A stretch of 64,000 nucleotides of DNA from Alkalihalophilus pseudofirmus (GCF_029094545.1 NZ_CP117835.1:1034001-1098000); one strand, 5' to 3'; counted from the first letter of the stretch, positions 35,042 through 47,454 are shown. The notes: generated by a model not told the origin, from the letters alone. A program made the numbers and translations.

Positions 35042-36862
35042 ATGAATAACAATGACCGCATAGAGCGCCAGAAGAAAATCCGAAATTTCTCGATCATTGC
35101 TCACATTGACCACGGAAAGTCAACGTTAGCTGATCGTATTTTAGAGAAAACAGGCGCCCTGACTGACCGTGAAATGAAAGACCAAACGCTTGATGCAATG
35201 GACCTTGAGCGCGAGCGTGGAATTACAATTAAATTAAATGCTGTTCAATTAACCTATACAGCTAAAGACGGCGAAGAATATATTTTCCACTTAATTGATA
35301 CTCCAGGACATGTAGATTTTACATATGAAGTATCGAGAAGTTTAGCAGCTTGTGAAGGGGCTTTGTTAATTGTTGACTCAGCACAAGGCATTGAAGCGCA
35401 AACTCTTGCCAATGTTTATTTGGCCCTTGATAATGATCTTGAGATCTTGCCGGTCATCAATAAAATTGACCTTCCAAGTGCAGAGCCTGAGCGCGTGAAA
35501 CAAGAGGTAGAGGATGTAATCGGTCTTGATGCATCTGATGCTGTACTTGCATCTGCAAAAAATGGAATTGGAATTGAAGAGATCTTAGAGCAAGTGGTCG
35601 AAAAGGTACCTGCACCAACTGGTGACCCGAACGCCCCGCTTAAAGCCTTAATTTTTGATTCTCTATATGATTCATATCGCGGTGTCGTAGCTTATATTCG
35701 TATTATTGATGGCACAGTGAAGCCTGGCCAGAAGATTAAAATGATGGCTACAGGAAAAGAATTTGAAGTAACTGAGATTGGGGTATTTACTCCAAAAGCA
35801 GAAAAACGTGATGAGCTGACTGTCGGAGATGTAGGATTTTTAACGGCTGCAATTAAAAATGTCGGCGATACGCGTGTCGGTGATACGATTACGAATGCTG
35901 TGAACCCGGCATCTGAGCCACTGCCAGGCTACCGTCGCATGAATCCGATGGTATACTGTGGTCTTTACCCAATCGATACAAATGATTACAATGACCTTCG
36001 TGAAGCTCTTGAGCGTCTTGAGTTAAATGATGCGTCATTGCAATATGAGCCAGAAACATCTCAGGCGCTAGGTTTTGGTTTCCGCTGCGGATTCTTAGGA
36101 CTTTTGCACATGGAAATCATTCAAGAGCGTATTGAACGTGAATTTGGTATCTCTCTTATTACTACAGCACCAAGTGTTGTGTACAAGGTTCAGCTGACTA
36201 GTGGGGAAGACCTTCAAATTGATAATCCGTCTAATATGCCTGATGCACAAAAGATTGATTATGTGGAAGAGCCTTATGTAAAAGCAAAAGTAATGGTTCC
36301 AAATGATTATGTAGGTTCAGTAATGGAGCTTTGCCAAGGTAAACGTGGAATTTTCATTGACATGCAATACTTAGATGAGAACCGTGTACAAATTGTTTAT
36401 GAAATTCCTTTATCTGAAATTGTCTATGACTTCTTTGATCAATTAAAATCAAATACAAAAGGTTATGCTTCATTTGATTATGAGTTGATCGGCTATAAAC
36501 AATCTAAGCTGGTTAAAATGGATATCTTGTTAAATAGTGAGAAGGTCGATGCCCTATCGGTTATTGTTCACCGCGATTCAGCTTATGACCGAGGCAAAAT
36601 CATTGTTGAAAAGTTAAAAGAGTTAATCCCTCGTCAGCAATTTGAAGTGCCTGTTCAAGCTAGTATTGGACAAAAAGTTATTGCAAGATCTACGATTAAA
36701 GCGATGCGTAAAAATGTACTTGCTAAATGTTACGGCGGGGATATCTCACGTAAACGTAAGCTTCTTGAGAAGCAAAAAGAAGGTAAGAAGCGAATGAAGT
36801 CTGTTGGTAACGTGGAAGTACCGCAAGAAGCCTTCATGGCCGTTCTTCGTATGGATGAATAA
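35042..36862 (+). CDS. lepA: Elongation factor 4 (LepA)
   Basis: Ribosome-bound translational GTPase. G1 is AHIDHGKST, the switch II motif DTPGHVDF, and NKIDLPSA is G4. The C-terminal LepA-specific domain ends near [17 protein letters not shown] and [10 protein letters not shown]. The ATG at 35042 follows TAGGAGTGA; 12 upstream codons are not used. 606 residues. It has its own promoter and a terminator after it. Confidence 0.97.
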   Translation: MNNNDRIERQKKIRNFSIIAHIDHGKSTLADRILEKTGALTDREMKDQTLDAMDLERERGITIKLNAVQLTYTAKDGEEYIFHLIDTPGHVDFTYEVSRSLAACEGALLIVDSAQGIEAQTLANVYLALDNDLEILPVINKIDLPSAEPERVKQEVEDVIGLDASDAVLASAKNGIGIEEILEQVVEKVPAPTGDPNAPLKALIFDSLYDSYRGVVAYIRIIDGTVKPGQKIKMMATGKEFEVTEIGVFTPKAEKRDELTVGDVGFLTAAIKNVGDTRVGDTITNAVNPASEPLPGYRRMNPMVYCGLYPIDTNDYNDLREALERLELNDASLQYEPETSQALGFGFRCGFLGLLHMEIIQERIEREFGISLITTAPSVVYKVQLTSGEDLQIDNPSNMPDAQKIDYVEEPYVKAKVMVPNDYVGSVMELCQGKRGIFIDMQYLDENRVQIVYEIPLSEIVYDFFDQLKSNTKGYASFDYELIGYKQSKLVKMDILLNSEKVDALSVIVHRDSAYDRGKIIVEKLKELIPRQQFEVPVQASIGQKVIARSTIKAMRKNVLAKCYGGDISRKRKLLEKQKEGKKRMKSVGNVEVPQEAFMAVLRMDE

Positions 36863-36871
36863 TACAATGAT

Positions 36872-36896
36872 AACCGCAGGGGTTCCTGCGGTTTTA
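36872..36896 (+). terminator. Terminator of lepA
   Basis: AACCGCAGG pairs with CCTGCGGTT around GGTT, followed by TTATT. Confidence 0.85.
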
Positions 36897-36916
36897 TTGT
36901 TAGCAGGAGGAATAAT

Positions 36917-38062
36917 ATGAGGACAGCAGCATATATTCACATCCCTTTTTGTGAGCATATTTGTCACTATTGTGATTTTAATAAAGTATTTTTGAAAAAC
37001 CAGCCGGTCGATGAGTACATTCAAGCACTGCTTCACGAAATGCATATGACGATTAATGAAGCAAAGCCCGATCAGCTTAAAACAATCTATGTCGGCGGTG
37101 GAACCCCTACCGCTTTAACGGCTGCTCAGTTACGAACTCTATTTGCCGGAATGCATTCGATCCTTCCTATGGAGCAGATTGAGGAATTTACGGTGGAAGT
37201 TAATCCAGATAGCAGTGAAGAAGAAAAGCTTACTGTTATGAAAGAATACGGTGTGAATCGTCTTAGCATCGGAGTGCAGTCCTTTGATCAATCACTATTA
37301 GACGCGATCGGCCGAACGCACTCAAGTGATAGTGTGCATGACGCTGTTAAGCGGAGCAGAGAAGCAGGCTTTGATAATCTATCGCTTGACCTAATGTTTG
37401 GTCTGCCGCATCAATCGGTCGAACAATTTATTGATACGATTGAAAAAGCAGCTGAATTAGGGGTAGAACATCTATCTGCTTATTCATTGAAAATTGAAGA
37501 GAAGACAGTGTTTTTTAATCGTCAGCGCAAGGGGAAATTAAGTTTGCCTCCTGAAGAAGATGAGGTAACAATGTATGAAGAGCTTAGAAAACGTACGAAA
37601 GCTCATGGACTCGTACAATATGAAATCTCCAACTTCGCTAAGCCTGGACGTGAGAGTAAGCATAATCTCGTTTATTGGAATAACGATGAATATTATGGTT
37701 TCGGTGCTGGGGCTCACGGGTATGTAAATGGCGTTCGCCATCAAAACATTGGTCCTGTGCCAAAGTATATAGAAGCTGTAAATCAAAAAAAGCTACCTTA
37801 CCTTAATGAACATAAAGTCAGTAAAGTAGAACAAATTGAAGAAGCGATGTTTATGGGCCTGAGAAAGCTTAACGGGGTAGATCTTGACGAGTTATCTAAA
37901 CGCTACGATAAAGACCTTAACAAGCTCTATCACGATCAAATAAAGGATTTATCTGAGCGAGGGTTGCTAGTTAGTGAGCAAGGTATGCTAAAACTGACAA
38001 ACGAGGGACTGTTGTTAGCCAATGAAGTATTTGAACAGTTTCTTGCTGTGTTAGAGGATTAG
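36917..38062 (+). CDS. hemW: Heme chaperone HemW (HemN-like radical SAM)
   Basis: A radical SAM protein of 381 residues. C12, C16 and C19 in PFCEHICHYC form the CxxxCxxC cluster site. The HemW/HemN C-terminal domain follows (VSKVEQIEEAMFMGLRKLNG). HemW binds heme and delivers it to respiratory proteins; it lacks the features of true coproporphyrinogen dehydrogenase. Between lepA and hrcA as in B. subtilis. Confidence 0.92.
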   Translation: MRTAAYIHIPFCEHICHYCDFNKVFLKNQPVDEYIQALLHEMHMTINEAKPDQLKTIYVGGGTPTALTAAQLRTLFAGMHSILPMEQIEEFTVEVNPDSSEEEKLTVMKEYGVNRLSIGVQSFDQSLLDAIGRTHSSDSVHDAVKRSREAGFDNLSLDLMFGLPHQSVEQFIDTIEKAAELGVEHLSAYSLKIEEKTVFFNRQRKGKLSLPPEEDEVTMYEELRKRTKAHGLVQYEISNFAKPGRESKHNLVYWNNDEYYGFGAGAHGYVNGVRHQNIGPVPKYIEAVNQKKLPYLNEHKVSKVEQIEEAMFMGLRKLNGVDLDELSKRYDKDLNKLYHDQIKDLSERGLLVSEQGMLKLTNEGLLLANEVFEQFLAVLED

Positions 38063-38106
38063 CAAAAAAACCAAACGTTTATTTTAGAAGAAATGTTGTT
38101 TTGAAG

Positions 38107-38135
38107 TTGACAAATCCTGACCTATTTGATAATTT
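38107..38135 (+). promoter_or_regulatory. Sigma-A promoter of the hrcA operon
   Basis: TTGACA, 17 nt, TAATTT, with the CIRCE operator beginning 10 bp downstream near the expected transcription start. Confidence 0.85.
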
Positions 38136-38145
38136 ATCATTAGAT

Positions 38146-38172
38146 TTAGCACTCGATCATTGTGAGTGCTAA
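38146..38172 (+). promoter_or_regulatory. CIRCE operator for HrcA
   Basis: Perfect TTAGCACTC-N9-GAGTGCTAA inverted repeat 15 bp before the hrcA start. HrcA binds here and represses the operon until heat shock titrates GroEL. Confidence 0.98.
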
Positions 38173-38187
38173 CAGAGGTGATGAGAG

Positions 38188-39219
38188 ATGTTAACAGATA
38201 GACAATTGTTAATTCTGCACGCCATAGTTGATGATTATATCCGGTCGGCAGAGCCAGTCGGTTCTCGCAGCATCTCTAAGCGAGAAGATATAACATTTAG
38301 TCCAGCGACGATCAGAAATGACATGGCTGACCTAGAGGAACTCGGCTTTTTAGAGAAGCCTCACAGCTCTGCAGGACGTATTCCGTCTCAAAAAGGGTAC
38401 AGGTATTACGTTGATAACATGCTCATGCCTCATGATCTGACTGAAGATGAGCAAGCTAATATCCGTACGATCTTTTCTGATCGAATGCAGGAGATTGAAC
38501 AAGTCATTCAACAGTCAGCAAAGCTATTGTCTAATATGACAAGCTATATTTCGATTGTTCTAGGTCCTGAAATGTTTGAAGCTAAGCTTCGCTCGCTTCA
38601 GATCATTCCCCTTGCTAAAGGGTCGGCTATCCTTATCTTGGTAACTGACACAGGACATGTAGAAAATCAAACGATCCAGCTGCCAGATACGATTGAGGCT
38701 TCTGATATCGAACGAGTGGTAAACATTTTAAATGACCGCTTAATGGGTGTCCCGCTATTTAAGCTTCGTCAAAAATTGAATACAGAAGTGAGCAAAGTGA
38801 TGCGTGCACATGTCACAAACTATGAACAGATCCTGTCTTCACTTGAACACTCACTTACTAATGAACGTTCAGAAAAAGTCTTCTACAGTGGTAAAACGAA
38901 TCTTTTATCGCAGCCAGAATTTCGTGACGTTGATAAAGTGAGAATGCTGTTAAACATGCTTGAAGAAGATCAGCTGATGCAGCAGATTCTTCGTGCTCCA
39001 CATCAAGGAATACAGGTGAAAATAGGGCAGGAAAACAATCTTGAAGCCTTTGATTCATGCAGCATGATTACAGCGACGTATTCGATTGGCGGCAAGCATA
39101 TGGGAACAATCGGTATCTTAGGACCAACGCGTATGGAATACCGTCGTGTTATCGGAGTGGTAGACTCGGTTTCAAAAGATTTAACAAAGCTTCTAACTAA
39201 CTTGTATCACGAAAGTTAA
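38188..39219 (+). CDS. hrcA: Heat-inducible transcription repressor HrcA
   Basis: Repressor of class I heat-shock genes. A winged-helix N-terminus (LTDRQLLILHAIVDDYI, then SPATIRNDMADLEELGFL) and a GAF-like C-terminal domain. 343 residues. It controls its own operon (hrcA-grpE-dnaK) through the CIRCE just upstream. Confidence 0.97.
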   Translation: MLTDRQLLILHAIVDDYIRSAEPVGSRSISKREDITFSPATIRNDMADLEELGFLEKPHSSAGRIPSQKGYRYYVDNMLMPHDLTEDEQANIRTIFSDRMQEIEQVIQQSAKLLSNMTSYISIVLGPEMFEAKLRSLQIIPLAKGSAILILVTDTGHVENQTIQLPDTIEASDIERVVNILNDRLMGVPLFKLRQKLNTEVSKVMRAHVTNYEQILSSLEHSLTNERSEKVFYSGKTNLLSQPEFRDVDKVRMLLNMLEEDQLMQQILRAPHQGIQVKIGQENNLEAFDSCSMITATYSIGGKHMGTIGILGPTRMEYRRVIGVVDSVSKDLTKLLTNLYHES

Positions 39220-39359
39220 AAGTGGTAATATTGTTAGTTGATGGTAAAAATATTGACTGTATATGATTGGTCAAAAAGAAACAGTTGCGAATAACGTAGC
39301 GTTTTTTATAAAGAGCCTGCTAAAAGCAGACGACTTGATTTCGGTAGGAGGTGAAACAG

Positions 39360-39926
39360 ATGACTGAAAAAGACACAAACACACTAGAAGATGAACTAAA
39401 AGCAGAAGATACTGAGCAAGAAGCAGTTGATACAGATCAAAACGAAGCATCAGCATCTGATGAAACAGAAGTGGTGGAAGCAGAAGAAAATCCCCTTGAA
39501 GCACAAGTTGCGGAGTTAAACAATCGTATGCTGCGTGTTCAAGCTGATTATGATAATTTCCGTCGCCGTTCTCGCGAAGAAAAAGAGGCGGCTGCAAAAT
39601 ATCGCTCTCAAGCACTAATTGAAGGTTTACTTCCAGTTGTTGATAATTTTGAGCGTGCCCTTCTCGTTAAGCCTGAATCAGAAGAAGCACAATCTCTTCT
39701 AAGCGGTATGGAAATGGTGTACCGTCAATTAAAAGATACACTTAAAAATGAAGGTGTTGAAGTAATTGAAACAACGGGACAATCGTTTGATCCGCACTTG
39801 CATCAAGCAGTAATGCAGGTAAGTGAAGACGGGTTTGAATCAAATCAAATCGTGGAAGAATTACAAAAGGGTTATAAATTAAAGGATCGCGTCTTAAGAC
39901 CTTCTATGGTCAAAGTAAACGCGTAA
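39360..39926 (+). CDS. grpE: Nucleotide exchange factor GrpE
   Basis: Exchanges ADP for ATP on DnaK. An acidic N-terminal tail, a coiled-coil region and the conserved block [13 protein letters not shown], then HQAVMQV and LRPSMVKV. The ATG at 39360 follows TAGGAGGTGA; the GTG at 39351 lies inside that site. 188 residues. Confidence 0.96.
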   Translation: MTEKDTNTLEDELKAEDTEQEAVDTDQNEASASDETEVVEAEENPLEAQVAELNNRMLRVQADYDNFRRRSREEKEAAAKYRSQALIEGLLPVVDNFERALLVKPESEEAQSLLSGMEMVYRQLKDTLKNEGVEVIETTGQSFDPHLHQAVMQVSEDGFESNQIVEELQKGYKLKDRVLRPSMVKVNA

Positions 39927-39966
39927 TCCTTACATAGATCTATATAAATTAAACGATTGAAACTAG

Positions 39967-41811
<1,845 letters not shown>

Positions 41812-41850
41812 GACAGCAGTACAATCATAATGAAATGTAAGACCTCTTTG

Positions 41851-41886
41851 AAAAGTCAAAGTCAGCTCGTATGACTTTGACTTTTT
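41851..41886 (+). terminator. Terminator between dnaK and dnaJ
   Basis: A perfect 14-bp stem AAAAGTCAAAGTCA / TGACTTTGACTTTT with a 7-nt loop and T run. It would separate most hrcA-grpE-dnaK transcription from dnaJ. Confidence 0.88.
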
Positions 41887-41923
41887 CTCTGAGATGACTT
41901 GAAAGCTGGGGCACTTAAAGTGC

Positions 41924-41953
41924 TTGCGCATCTTAAACGGGTAATGATATGAT
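41924..41953 (+). promoter_or_regulatory. Possible sigma-A promoter of dnaJ
   Basis: TTGCGC, 18 nt, TATGAT, 33 bp before the dnaJ start. A GCACTT-A-AAGTGC dyad (41911-41923) abuts the -35. The -35 match is only fair. Confidence 0.5.
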
Positions 41954-41985
41954 GTACGTTATGGAATAGAATCGGGAGTGTTGAC

Positions 41986-43101
41986 ATGAGTAAACGTGAT
42001 TTTTATGAAGTTCTCGGTGTCGATCAAAATGCATCTGTTGATGAAGTGAAAAAAGCTTATCGTAAGCTTGCTCGCAAGTATCATCCAGATGTCAATAAAG
42101 CACCGGATGCAGAAGATAAATTTAAAGAAGTAAAAGAAGCCTATGATACATTAAGCGATCCACAAAAGAAGTCACATTATGATCAATTCGGTCACACTGA
42201 TCCAAACCAAGGCTTTGGCGGCGGCGGAGCTGGCGGCTTTGATGGATTTGGTGATATCTTTGATATGTTCTTTGGAGGCGGAGGCGGTCGCCGCAATCCA
42301 AATGCTCCTCGTCAAGGAGCAGACCTTCAGTATACGATGACACTTGAGTTTAAAGAAGCCGTTTTCGGAAAAGATACTGAAATTGAAATTCCTCGTGAAG
42401 AAACCTGTCAAACATGTACAGGATCAGGTGCTAAGCCTGGAACGAAGCCTGAAACTTGTTCACACTGCGGCGGGGCTGGACAACTGAATGTGGAGCAGAA
42501 TACACCATTTGGCCGAGTTGTGAATCGTCGTGTATGTCATCATTGTGACGGAACAGGTAAATTCATTAAGGATAAATGTTCTACTTGCGGCGGAAAAGGA
42601 AAAGTCCGCAAGCGTAAAAAGATCAGCGTAAAAGTTCCTGCTGGTATTGATCACGGACAGCAGCTCCGTGTCTCTGGACAAGGAGAAGCTGGTGTAAACG
42701 GTGGACCTCCGGGTGACTTATTTGTCGTCTTTAATGTGAAACCGCACGAATTTTTTGAGCGTGACGGGGATGATATTTACTGCGAAATGCCTCTTACATT
42801 TGCTCAAGTAGCATTAGGTGACGAGATTGAAGTTCCTACATTTAACGGCAAAGTGAAACTTAAAGTCCCAGCAGGTACGCAAACGGGTACTAACTTCCGT
42901 TTACGTGGAAAAGGTGTACCGAACGTACATGGGCGTGGTCAAGGAGATCAACATGTACAAGTACGTGTAGTGACTCCGAAGAACTTAACAGAAAAAGAGA
43001 AAGATATGATTCGTGAATTTGCTAAAATGTCAGGCGGACAGCCTGATGAGCAAAATGATAACTTTTTTGCAAAAGTAAAACGTGCGTTTAAAGGCGATTA
43101 A
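41986..43101 (+). CDS. dnaJ: Chaperone DnaJ (Hsp40)
   Basis: Cochaperone of DnaK. J domain with HPD (residues ~33-35), a Gly/Phe-rich stretch ([15 protein letters not shown]), and four CxxCxGxG zinc motifs: [24 protein letters not shown] and CSTCGGKG. 371 residues. Followed by a terminator before prmA. Confidence 0.98.
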   Translation: MSKRDFYEVLGVDQNASVDEVKKAYRKLARKYHPDVNKAPDAEDKFKEVKEAYDTLSDPQKKSHYDQFGHTDPNQGFGGGGAGGFDGFGDIFDMFFGGGGGRRNPNAPRQGADLQYTMTLEFKEAVFGKDTEIEIPREETCQTCTGSGAKPGTKPETCSHCGGAGQLNVEQNTPFGRVVNRRVCHHCDGTGKFIKDKCSTCGGKGKVRKRKKISVKVPAGIDHGQQLRVSGQGEAGVNGGPPGDLFVVFNVKPHEFFERDGDDIYCEMPLTFAQVALGDEIEVPTFNGKVKLKVPAGTQTGTNFRLRGKGVPNVHGRGQGDQHVQVRVVTPKNLTEKEKDMIREFAKMSGGQPDEQNDNFFAKVKRAFKGD

Positions 43102-43127
43102 TGTTTGGTTTATAACAAAATGAAGCG

Positions 43128-43163
43128 AAGCAGCAAAGGATACTAGCCCTTTGCTGCTTTCTC
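43128..43163 (+). terminator. Terminator after dnaJ
   Basis: AAGCAGCAAAGG pairs with CCTTTGCTGCTT around an 8-nt loop, followed by TCTCC. The weak T run suggests partial readthrough into prmA. Confidence 0.7.
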
Positions 43164-43230
43164 CCTGTTATGTGACGTCTGTATTTGGGAAATGACTTAG
43201 GAAAAATGATAAGGATGGAGTTGGGCAAGA

Positions 43231-44163
43231 ATGAAATGGTCGGAGTTTAGTATCCATACGACAGAGGAAGCGGTAGAACCAGTGTGTAATATTTTGCATG
43301 AAGCAGGAGCGAGCGGAGTTGTGATTGAGGACCCGATTGACCTGATTAAAGACTGGGGTGTGCACTACGGCGAAATTTATCAACTTTCTCCTGATGATTA
43401 CCCAGAAGACGGCGTCATTGTAAAAGCTTATTTTCCGGTGAACAGCTTTTTACTTGAGACCATTGATGAAGTAAAAGCATCAATAAACGGTTTAACAACT
43501 TATGAGATTGATCTTGGCCGCAATAGCGTTCAACTAGCAGAAGTGAACGAAGAAGACTGGGCTACTGCATGGAAGAAATACTATAAGCCTGTTAAAATCT
43601 CTAAATCCATTACGATCACACCAACATGGGAAGACTACACTCCTACAGAAGATGAAATGATCATTGAACTTGACCCGGGTATGGCCTTTGGAACAGGAAC
43701 TCATCCAACAACCGTTCTTTGTATTCAAGCATTGGAAAGTGTCATGCAGGGCGGGGAAGAAGTCATTGATGTAGGGACAGGCTCAGGTGTATTAAGTATC
43801 GCTGCGGCAAAGCTGGGCGCAAAACGTGTTATCGGCCTAGATTTGGATCAAGTAGCGGTAGATAGTGCTGCATTAAATGTAGAGTTAAATCAGGTACATG
43901 ATACCGTAACAGTTCGTCAAGGCAACCTGCTTGAGCAAATTGATGGAAGCTATGATTTAGTAGTTGCCAATATTTTAGCGGAAGTGATTGTTCAATTTGT
44001 TCAAGATGCGGCAGCGATTCTTAAACCAGGCGGTGCTTTTATTACATCTGGAATCATTAAGCGTAAAAAACAAGAAGTAAAAGATTCTTTAGTTTCTGCT
44101 GGCTTTACCATTGATGAAGTGATTGAAATGGATGACTGGGTAGCCATCATTGCTAGGAAATAA
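43231..44163 (+). CDS. prmA: Ribosomal protein L11 methyltransferase
   Basis: Trimethylates L11. An N-terminal substrate-recognition domain, then the SAM-binding motif [17 protein letters not shown], and [10 protein letters not shown]. 310 residues. Same position after dnaJ as yqeT in B. subtilis. Confidence 0.95.
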   Translation: MKWSEFSIHTTEEAVEPVCNILHEAGASGVVIEDPIDLIKDWGVHYGEIYQLSPDDYPEDGVIVKAYFPVNSFLLETIDEVKASINGLTTYEIDLGRNSVQLAEVNEEDWATAWKKYYKPVKISKSITITPTWEDYTPTEDEMIIELDPGMAFGTGTHPTTVLCIQALESVMQGGEEVIDVGTGSGVLSIAAAKLGAKRVIGLDLDQVAVDSAALNVELNQVHDTVTVRQGNLLEQIDGSYDLVVANILAEVIVQFVQDAAAILKPGGAFITSGIIKRKKQEVKDSLVSAGFTIDEVIEMDDWVAIIARK

Positions 44164-44191
44164 CCACTGCTATTAAAGTGAGGACGATACA

Positions 44192-44944
44192 ATGCAACGT
44201 TATTTTGTCTCAGAAGATCAATTAAATGGCTCAACTGTGACCATTACTGGTGATGATGTCAAACATATTGCCAGAGTGATGCGAATGCAAGAGGGCGAAG
44301 AGATCATTGTTTCAAATAATGCAGGAACAACGGTGCTGGCTAAGCTCAAGAAATTGAGTGAAAGTGACATCCAAGCTGAAGTATTAGAAGAGCTGGATCC
44401 AAAGACAGAATTACCCATTAAGGTAACAGTTGCGCAAGGACTGCCTAAAGGTGATAAACTAGAGTTAATTACACAAAAAGGAACGGAGCTCGGTGTCAGC
44501 TGCTTTCAGCCCTTTCAAGCCTCCCGCTCGATCGTAAAATGGGATATGAAAAAGGCGAAAAAAAAAGTTGAACGCCTTGAGAAGATTGCAAAAGAAGCGG
44601 CTGAGCAGTCATACCGTGAAATCATTCCTACTATCAAGGAAGCAGCTTCTTTTACCCAGCTCTTAGAAACGATTGAAAGCTACACGCATACTATTGTAGC
44701 TTATGAAGAGAGCGCAAAGACGGGTGAGGCAAGTAATCTGCACAACGTTTTGAACCAGGTAAAGTCAGGGGACTCCGTGTTAATCGTCATTGGTCCAGAA
44801 GGCGGATTAACAGAAGAAGAGGTAAGTGAACTTGAAGGGAAAGGTGCCGTATTATGCGGGCTAGGTCCTAGAATTATTCGAACAGAAACAGCCCCGCTTT
44901 ATGTGATGGCGGCTATTTCTTATCATTTAGAATTAATGAGGTGA
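44192..44944 (+). CDS. rsmE: 16S rRNA m3U1498 methyltransferase RsmE
   Basis: A SPOUT (knotted) methyltransferase. An N-terminal PUA-like domain, then the C-terminal knot motifs VIGPEGGLTEEEV and GLGPRIIRTETAPLYV. 250 residues. Its end overlaps the upstream flank of mtaB. Confidence 0.95.
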   Translation: MQRYFVSEDQLNGSTVTITGDDVKHIARVMRMQEGEEIIVSNNAGTTVLAKLKKLSESDIQAEVLEELDPKTELPIKVTVAQGLPKGDKLELITQKGTELGVSCFQPFQASRSIVKWDMKKAKKKVERLEKIAKEAAEQSYREIIPTIKEAASFTQLLETIESYTHTIVAYEESAKTGEASNLHNVLNQVKSGDSVLIVIGPEGGLTEEEVSELEGKGAVLCGLGPRIIRTETAPLYVMAAISYHLELMR

Positions 44945-44949
44945 AGATA

Positions 44950-46299
44950 ATGCCTACTGTGGCTTTTCATACATTAGGTTGTAAAGTAAATCATTATGAA
45001 ACAGAAGCAATTTGGCAGCTGTTTAAACAAGAAGGTTACGAGAAAGTAGAGTATGAGCAAACATCAGACGTCTACGTTATTAACACTTGTACTGTAACCA
45101 ATACAGGCGATAAAAAAAGCCGTCAAGTGATTCGTCGAGCGATTCGTAAAAATCCAGACGCGGTGATTTGTGTAACAGGTTGTTATGCTCAAACCTCTCC
45201 GGCTGAAATTATGGCCATTCCTGGGGTTGATATTGTAGTCGGGACTCAAGACCGTACGAAAATGATCGGCTATATTGAACAGTTCAAAAAAGAGCGTGAG
45301 CCGATCAATGGGGTAGGAAACATTATGAAGTCTCGTGTATATGAGGAACTTGATGTCCCGGCATTTACCGATCGTACTCGTGCTTCTTTAAAAATCCAAG
45401 AGGGCTGTAACAATTTCTGTACCTTCTGTATCATCCCTTGGGCGCGCGGCCTTATGCGTTCACGTGACCCGAAAGATGTGATTAAACAAGCAACTCAGCT
45501 TGTAGAAGCAGGATACAAAGAAATTGTTCTCACTGGAATTCATACAGGCGGCTATGGCGAGGATCTAAAGGATTACAGCCTTGCTCGTCTCCTAGAAGAT
45601 TTAGAGCAGGTAGATGGCTTAAAACGTATTCGTATCTCATCCATTGAGGCTAGTCAATTAACAGATGAAGTGATTGAGGTGATTGATCGCTCTGAAAAAG
45701 TCGTACGTCACTTACACATTCCGCTTCAATCAGGTTCAAATACAGTTCTTAAGCGTATGCGCCGTAAATACACAATGGAATTCTTTGCCGAACGTCTTGA
45801 TCGTTTGAAAGAAGTGCTTCCAGGTCTTGCCGTTACATCAGATGTAATTGTTGGTTTCCCTGGTGAGACAGAAGAAGAGTTCCAAGAAACATTTGATTTT
45901 ATTGCAAAGCATAAGTTCAGTGAGCTTCATGTCTTCCCGTATTCAAAACGTACAGGGACACCTGCAGCGCGCATGGATGACCAAATTGATGAAGAAGTAA
46001 AGAATGAACGTGTACACCGTTTAATTGAACTTTCCAATCAATTAGCAAAAGAATATGCTTCTCAATTTGAAGGAGAGGTTCTTGAAGTGATTCCTGAAGA
46101 ACGTGATAAGGAGAATCCTGAGAGCGGTTTGTATATTGGTTATACCGATAATTACCTAAAAGTAAAAGTGAAAGCAACGGATGAGATGATCGGTAAGATC
46201 GTTAAAGTAAAAATTGCAAAAGCCGGATACCCTTATAACGAAGGTGAATTTGTCCGCGTCGTAGATGATGCCGAGATAAAGCAAGCGGTAAACGGATAA
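44950..46299 (+). CDS. mtaB: tRNA t6A37 methylthiotransferase MtaB
   Basis: Adds a methylthio group to t6A37 of tRNA. N-terminal UPF0004 domain (TLGCKVNHYE, VINTCTVTN, VTGCYAQ), radical SAM core (EGCNNFCTFCIIPWARG), and C-terminal TRAM domain. The ATG at 44950 follows GAGGTGA; an ATG at 44941 overlaps the rsmE stop but lies in the ribosome site. 449 residues, matching B. subtilis YqeV closely. Confidence 0.96.
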   Translation: MPTVAFHTLGCKVNHYETEAIWQLFKQEGYEKVEYEQTSDVYVINTCTVTNTGDKKSRQVIRRAIRKNPDAVICVTGCYAQTSPAEIMAIPGVDIVVGTQDRTKMIGYIEQFKKEREPINGVGNIMKSRVYEELDVPAFTDRTRASLKIQEGCNNFCTFCIIPWARGLMRSRDPKDVIKQATQLVEAGYKEIVLTGIHTGGYGEDLKDYSLARLLEDLEQVDGLKRIRISSIEASQLTDEVIEVIDRSEKVVRHLHIPLQSGSNTVLKRMRRKYTMEFFAERLDRLKEVLPGLAVTSDVIVGFPGETEEEFQETFDFIAKHKFSELHVFPYSKRTGTPAARMDDQIDEEVKNERVHRLIELSNQLAKEYASQFEGEVLEVIPEERDKENPESGLYIGYTDNYLKVKVKATDEMIGKIVKVKIAKAGYPYNEGEFVRVVDDAEIKQAVNG

Positions 46300-46312
46300 C
46301 GTAAGGAAGGAT

Positions 46313-46340
46313 AAGACCATGAGTGATCATGGTCTTTTTC
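46313..46340 (+). terminator. Terminator of the dnaJ-mtaB unit
   Basis: A perfect 10-bp stem AAGACCATGA / TCATGGTCTT around GTGA, followed by TTTC. Confidence 0.88.
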
Positions 46341-46375
46341 TTATGTGTGGAAGGAAAGGGTCCCTAGATTCCAAC

Positions 46376-46578
46376 TGGCGCAATAATCATCACGGTCTAT
46401 ACAATAGAGACTGACTATGACACATATTACTCCTGAATCGGCGCAATTACTGAGCTTTGACGCAATTACGTGTACAAAGAATACAATAACGCCTTGGACC
46501 GACGCAATCATGAATGAAAGCAACACAATAAGACTTTAAATCGGCACAATCATAAAATTGGCAGCAATTTTAAATGCT
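46376..46578. repeat. Degenerate 21-bp tandem array with phased CAAT cores
   Basis: CAAT (or a one-base variant) recurs at 46381, 46402, 46423, 46444, 46463, 46484, 46505, 46526, 46547 and 46565. The steps are 21, 21, 21, 19, 21, 21, 21, 21 and 18 bp. The rough unit is (C/T)GRC(G/A)CAAT(T/A)A followed by about 10 variable bases. It fills much of the 480-bp gap between mtaB and deoC. No coding potential is credible. The remainder (46579-46779) is AT-rich with no recognised element. Confidence 0.75.
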
Positions 46579-46779
46579 CTCTACCCAGCGTCCAATGAGG
46601 TAATCGCTTCCAATAGAATGTCATATAAGGCTCTTATCTATGGTTATTTAGAAGATTTCATCCATTTCAGGATACATATTTAGCATTTGTGTAAAAATAA
46701 GCTCGTCTAATTAGAACTTTTATGCTACGATAATAAAGAGGTACGTACAACTATTGCTAAAGAAAAGAGGCGCTGTAAA

Positions 46780-47454
46780 ATGAGTCAATCAATTGCTAAT
46801 TTAATCGATCACACAGCTTTAAAAGCGGATACAACAAAAGAACAAATTTTAACTCTTTGTGCTGAGGCAAAAGAATATAAGTTTGCATCAGTATGTGTAA
46901 ACCCAACTTGGGTAGCGCTTGCAGCAGAGCAGTTAAAAGATGCAGAAGGTGTAGAAGTTTGTACGGTTATTGGCTTCCCGCTAGGTGCAAGTACTCCAGA
47001 AGTTAAAGCATTTGAAACGAAAAATGCGATTGAAAATGGTGCAACTGAAGTCGATATGGTGATTAACATCGCAGCACTTAAAGACAAAGAGAATGAGCTT
47101 GTAGAGCGTGACATTCGTGCGGTTGTAGAAGCTGCGAAAGGGAAAGCTTTAACGAAAGTAATTATTGAGTCTTGTCTATTAACGGAAGAAGAAAAAATCC
47201 GTGCTTGTGAACTTTCTGTTAAAGCAGGCGCTGACTTTGTTAAAACATCTACTGGTTTTTCAACAGGCGGTGCTACAGTTGAAGATATCGCTCTAATGCG
47301 TAAGGTTGTTGGTCCAGAGCTAGGCGTGAAAGCTTCAGGCGGCGTTCGTGACCTTGAAGGAGCACGTGCAATGGTTGATGCTGGTGCAACTAGAATTGGA
47401 GCAAGTGCCGGCGTTTCTATTGTGAACGGTGAAAAGTCTAACTCAGACTATTAA
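46780..47454 (+). CDS. deoC: Deoxyribose-phosphate aldolase
   Basis: Cleaves 2-deoxyribose 5-phosphate to glyceraldehyde 3-phosphate and acetaldehyde in deoxynucleoside breakdown. The Schiff-base Lys is in [21 protein letters not shown] and VKASGGVRD are the other active-site blocks. 224 residues. AAGAGG lies upstream of the ATG. Not linked here to other deo genes. Confidence 0.97.
   Translation: MSQSIANLIDHTALKADTTKEQILTLCAEAKEYKFASVCVNPTWVALAAEQLKDAEGVEVCTVIGFPLGASTPEVKAFETKNAIENGATEVDMVINIAALKDKENELVERDIRAVVEAAKGKALTKVIIESCLLTEEEKIRACELSVKAGADFVKTSTGFSTGGATVEDIALMRKVVGPELGVKASGGVRDLEGARAMVDAGATRIGASAGVSIVNGEKSNSDY

Noticed and set aside
41851-41886. CtsR operator
   Set aside because: GTCAAA words occur, but only as arms of a perfect terminator hairpin; the CtsR heptad repeat with its 3-nt gap is absent.
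46341-46526. 61-codon minus-strand ORF with a faint 7-residue periodicity
   Set aside because: It lies within the 21-bp array; the periodicity comes from the DNA repeat. No ribosome site and low-complexity composition.
46376-46578. CRISPR array
   Set aside because: Repeat units are degenerate and directly adjacent, with no unique spacers and no cas genes nearby.
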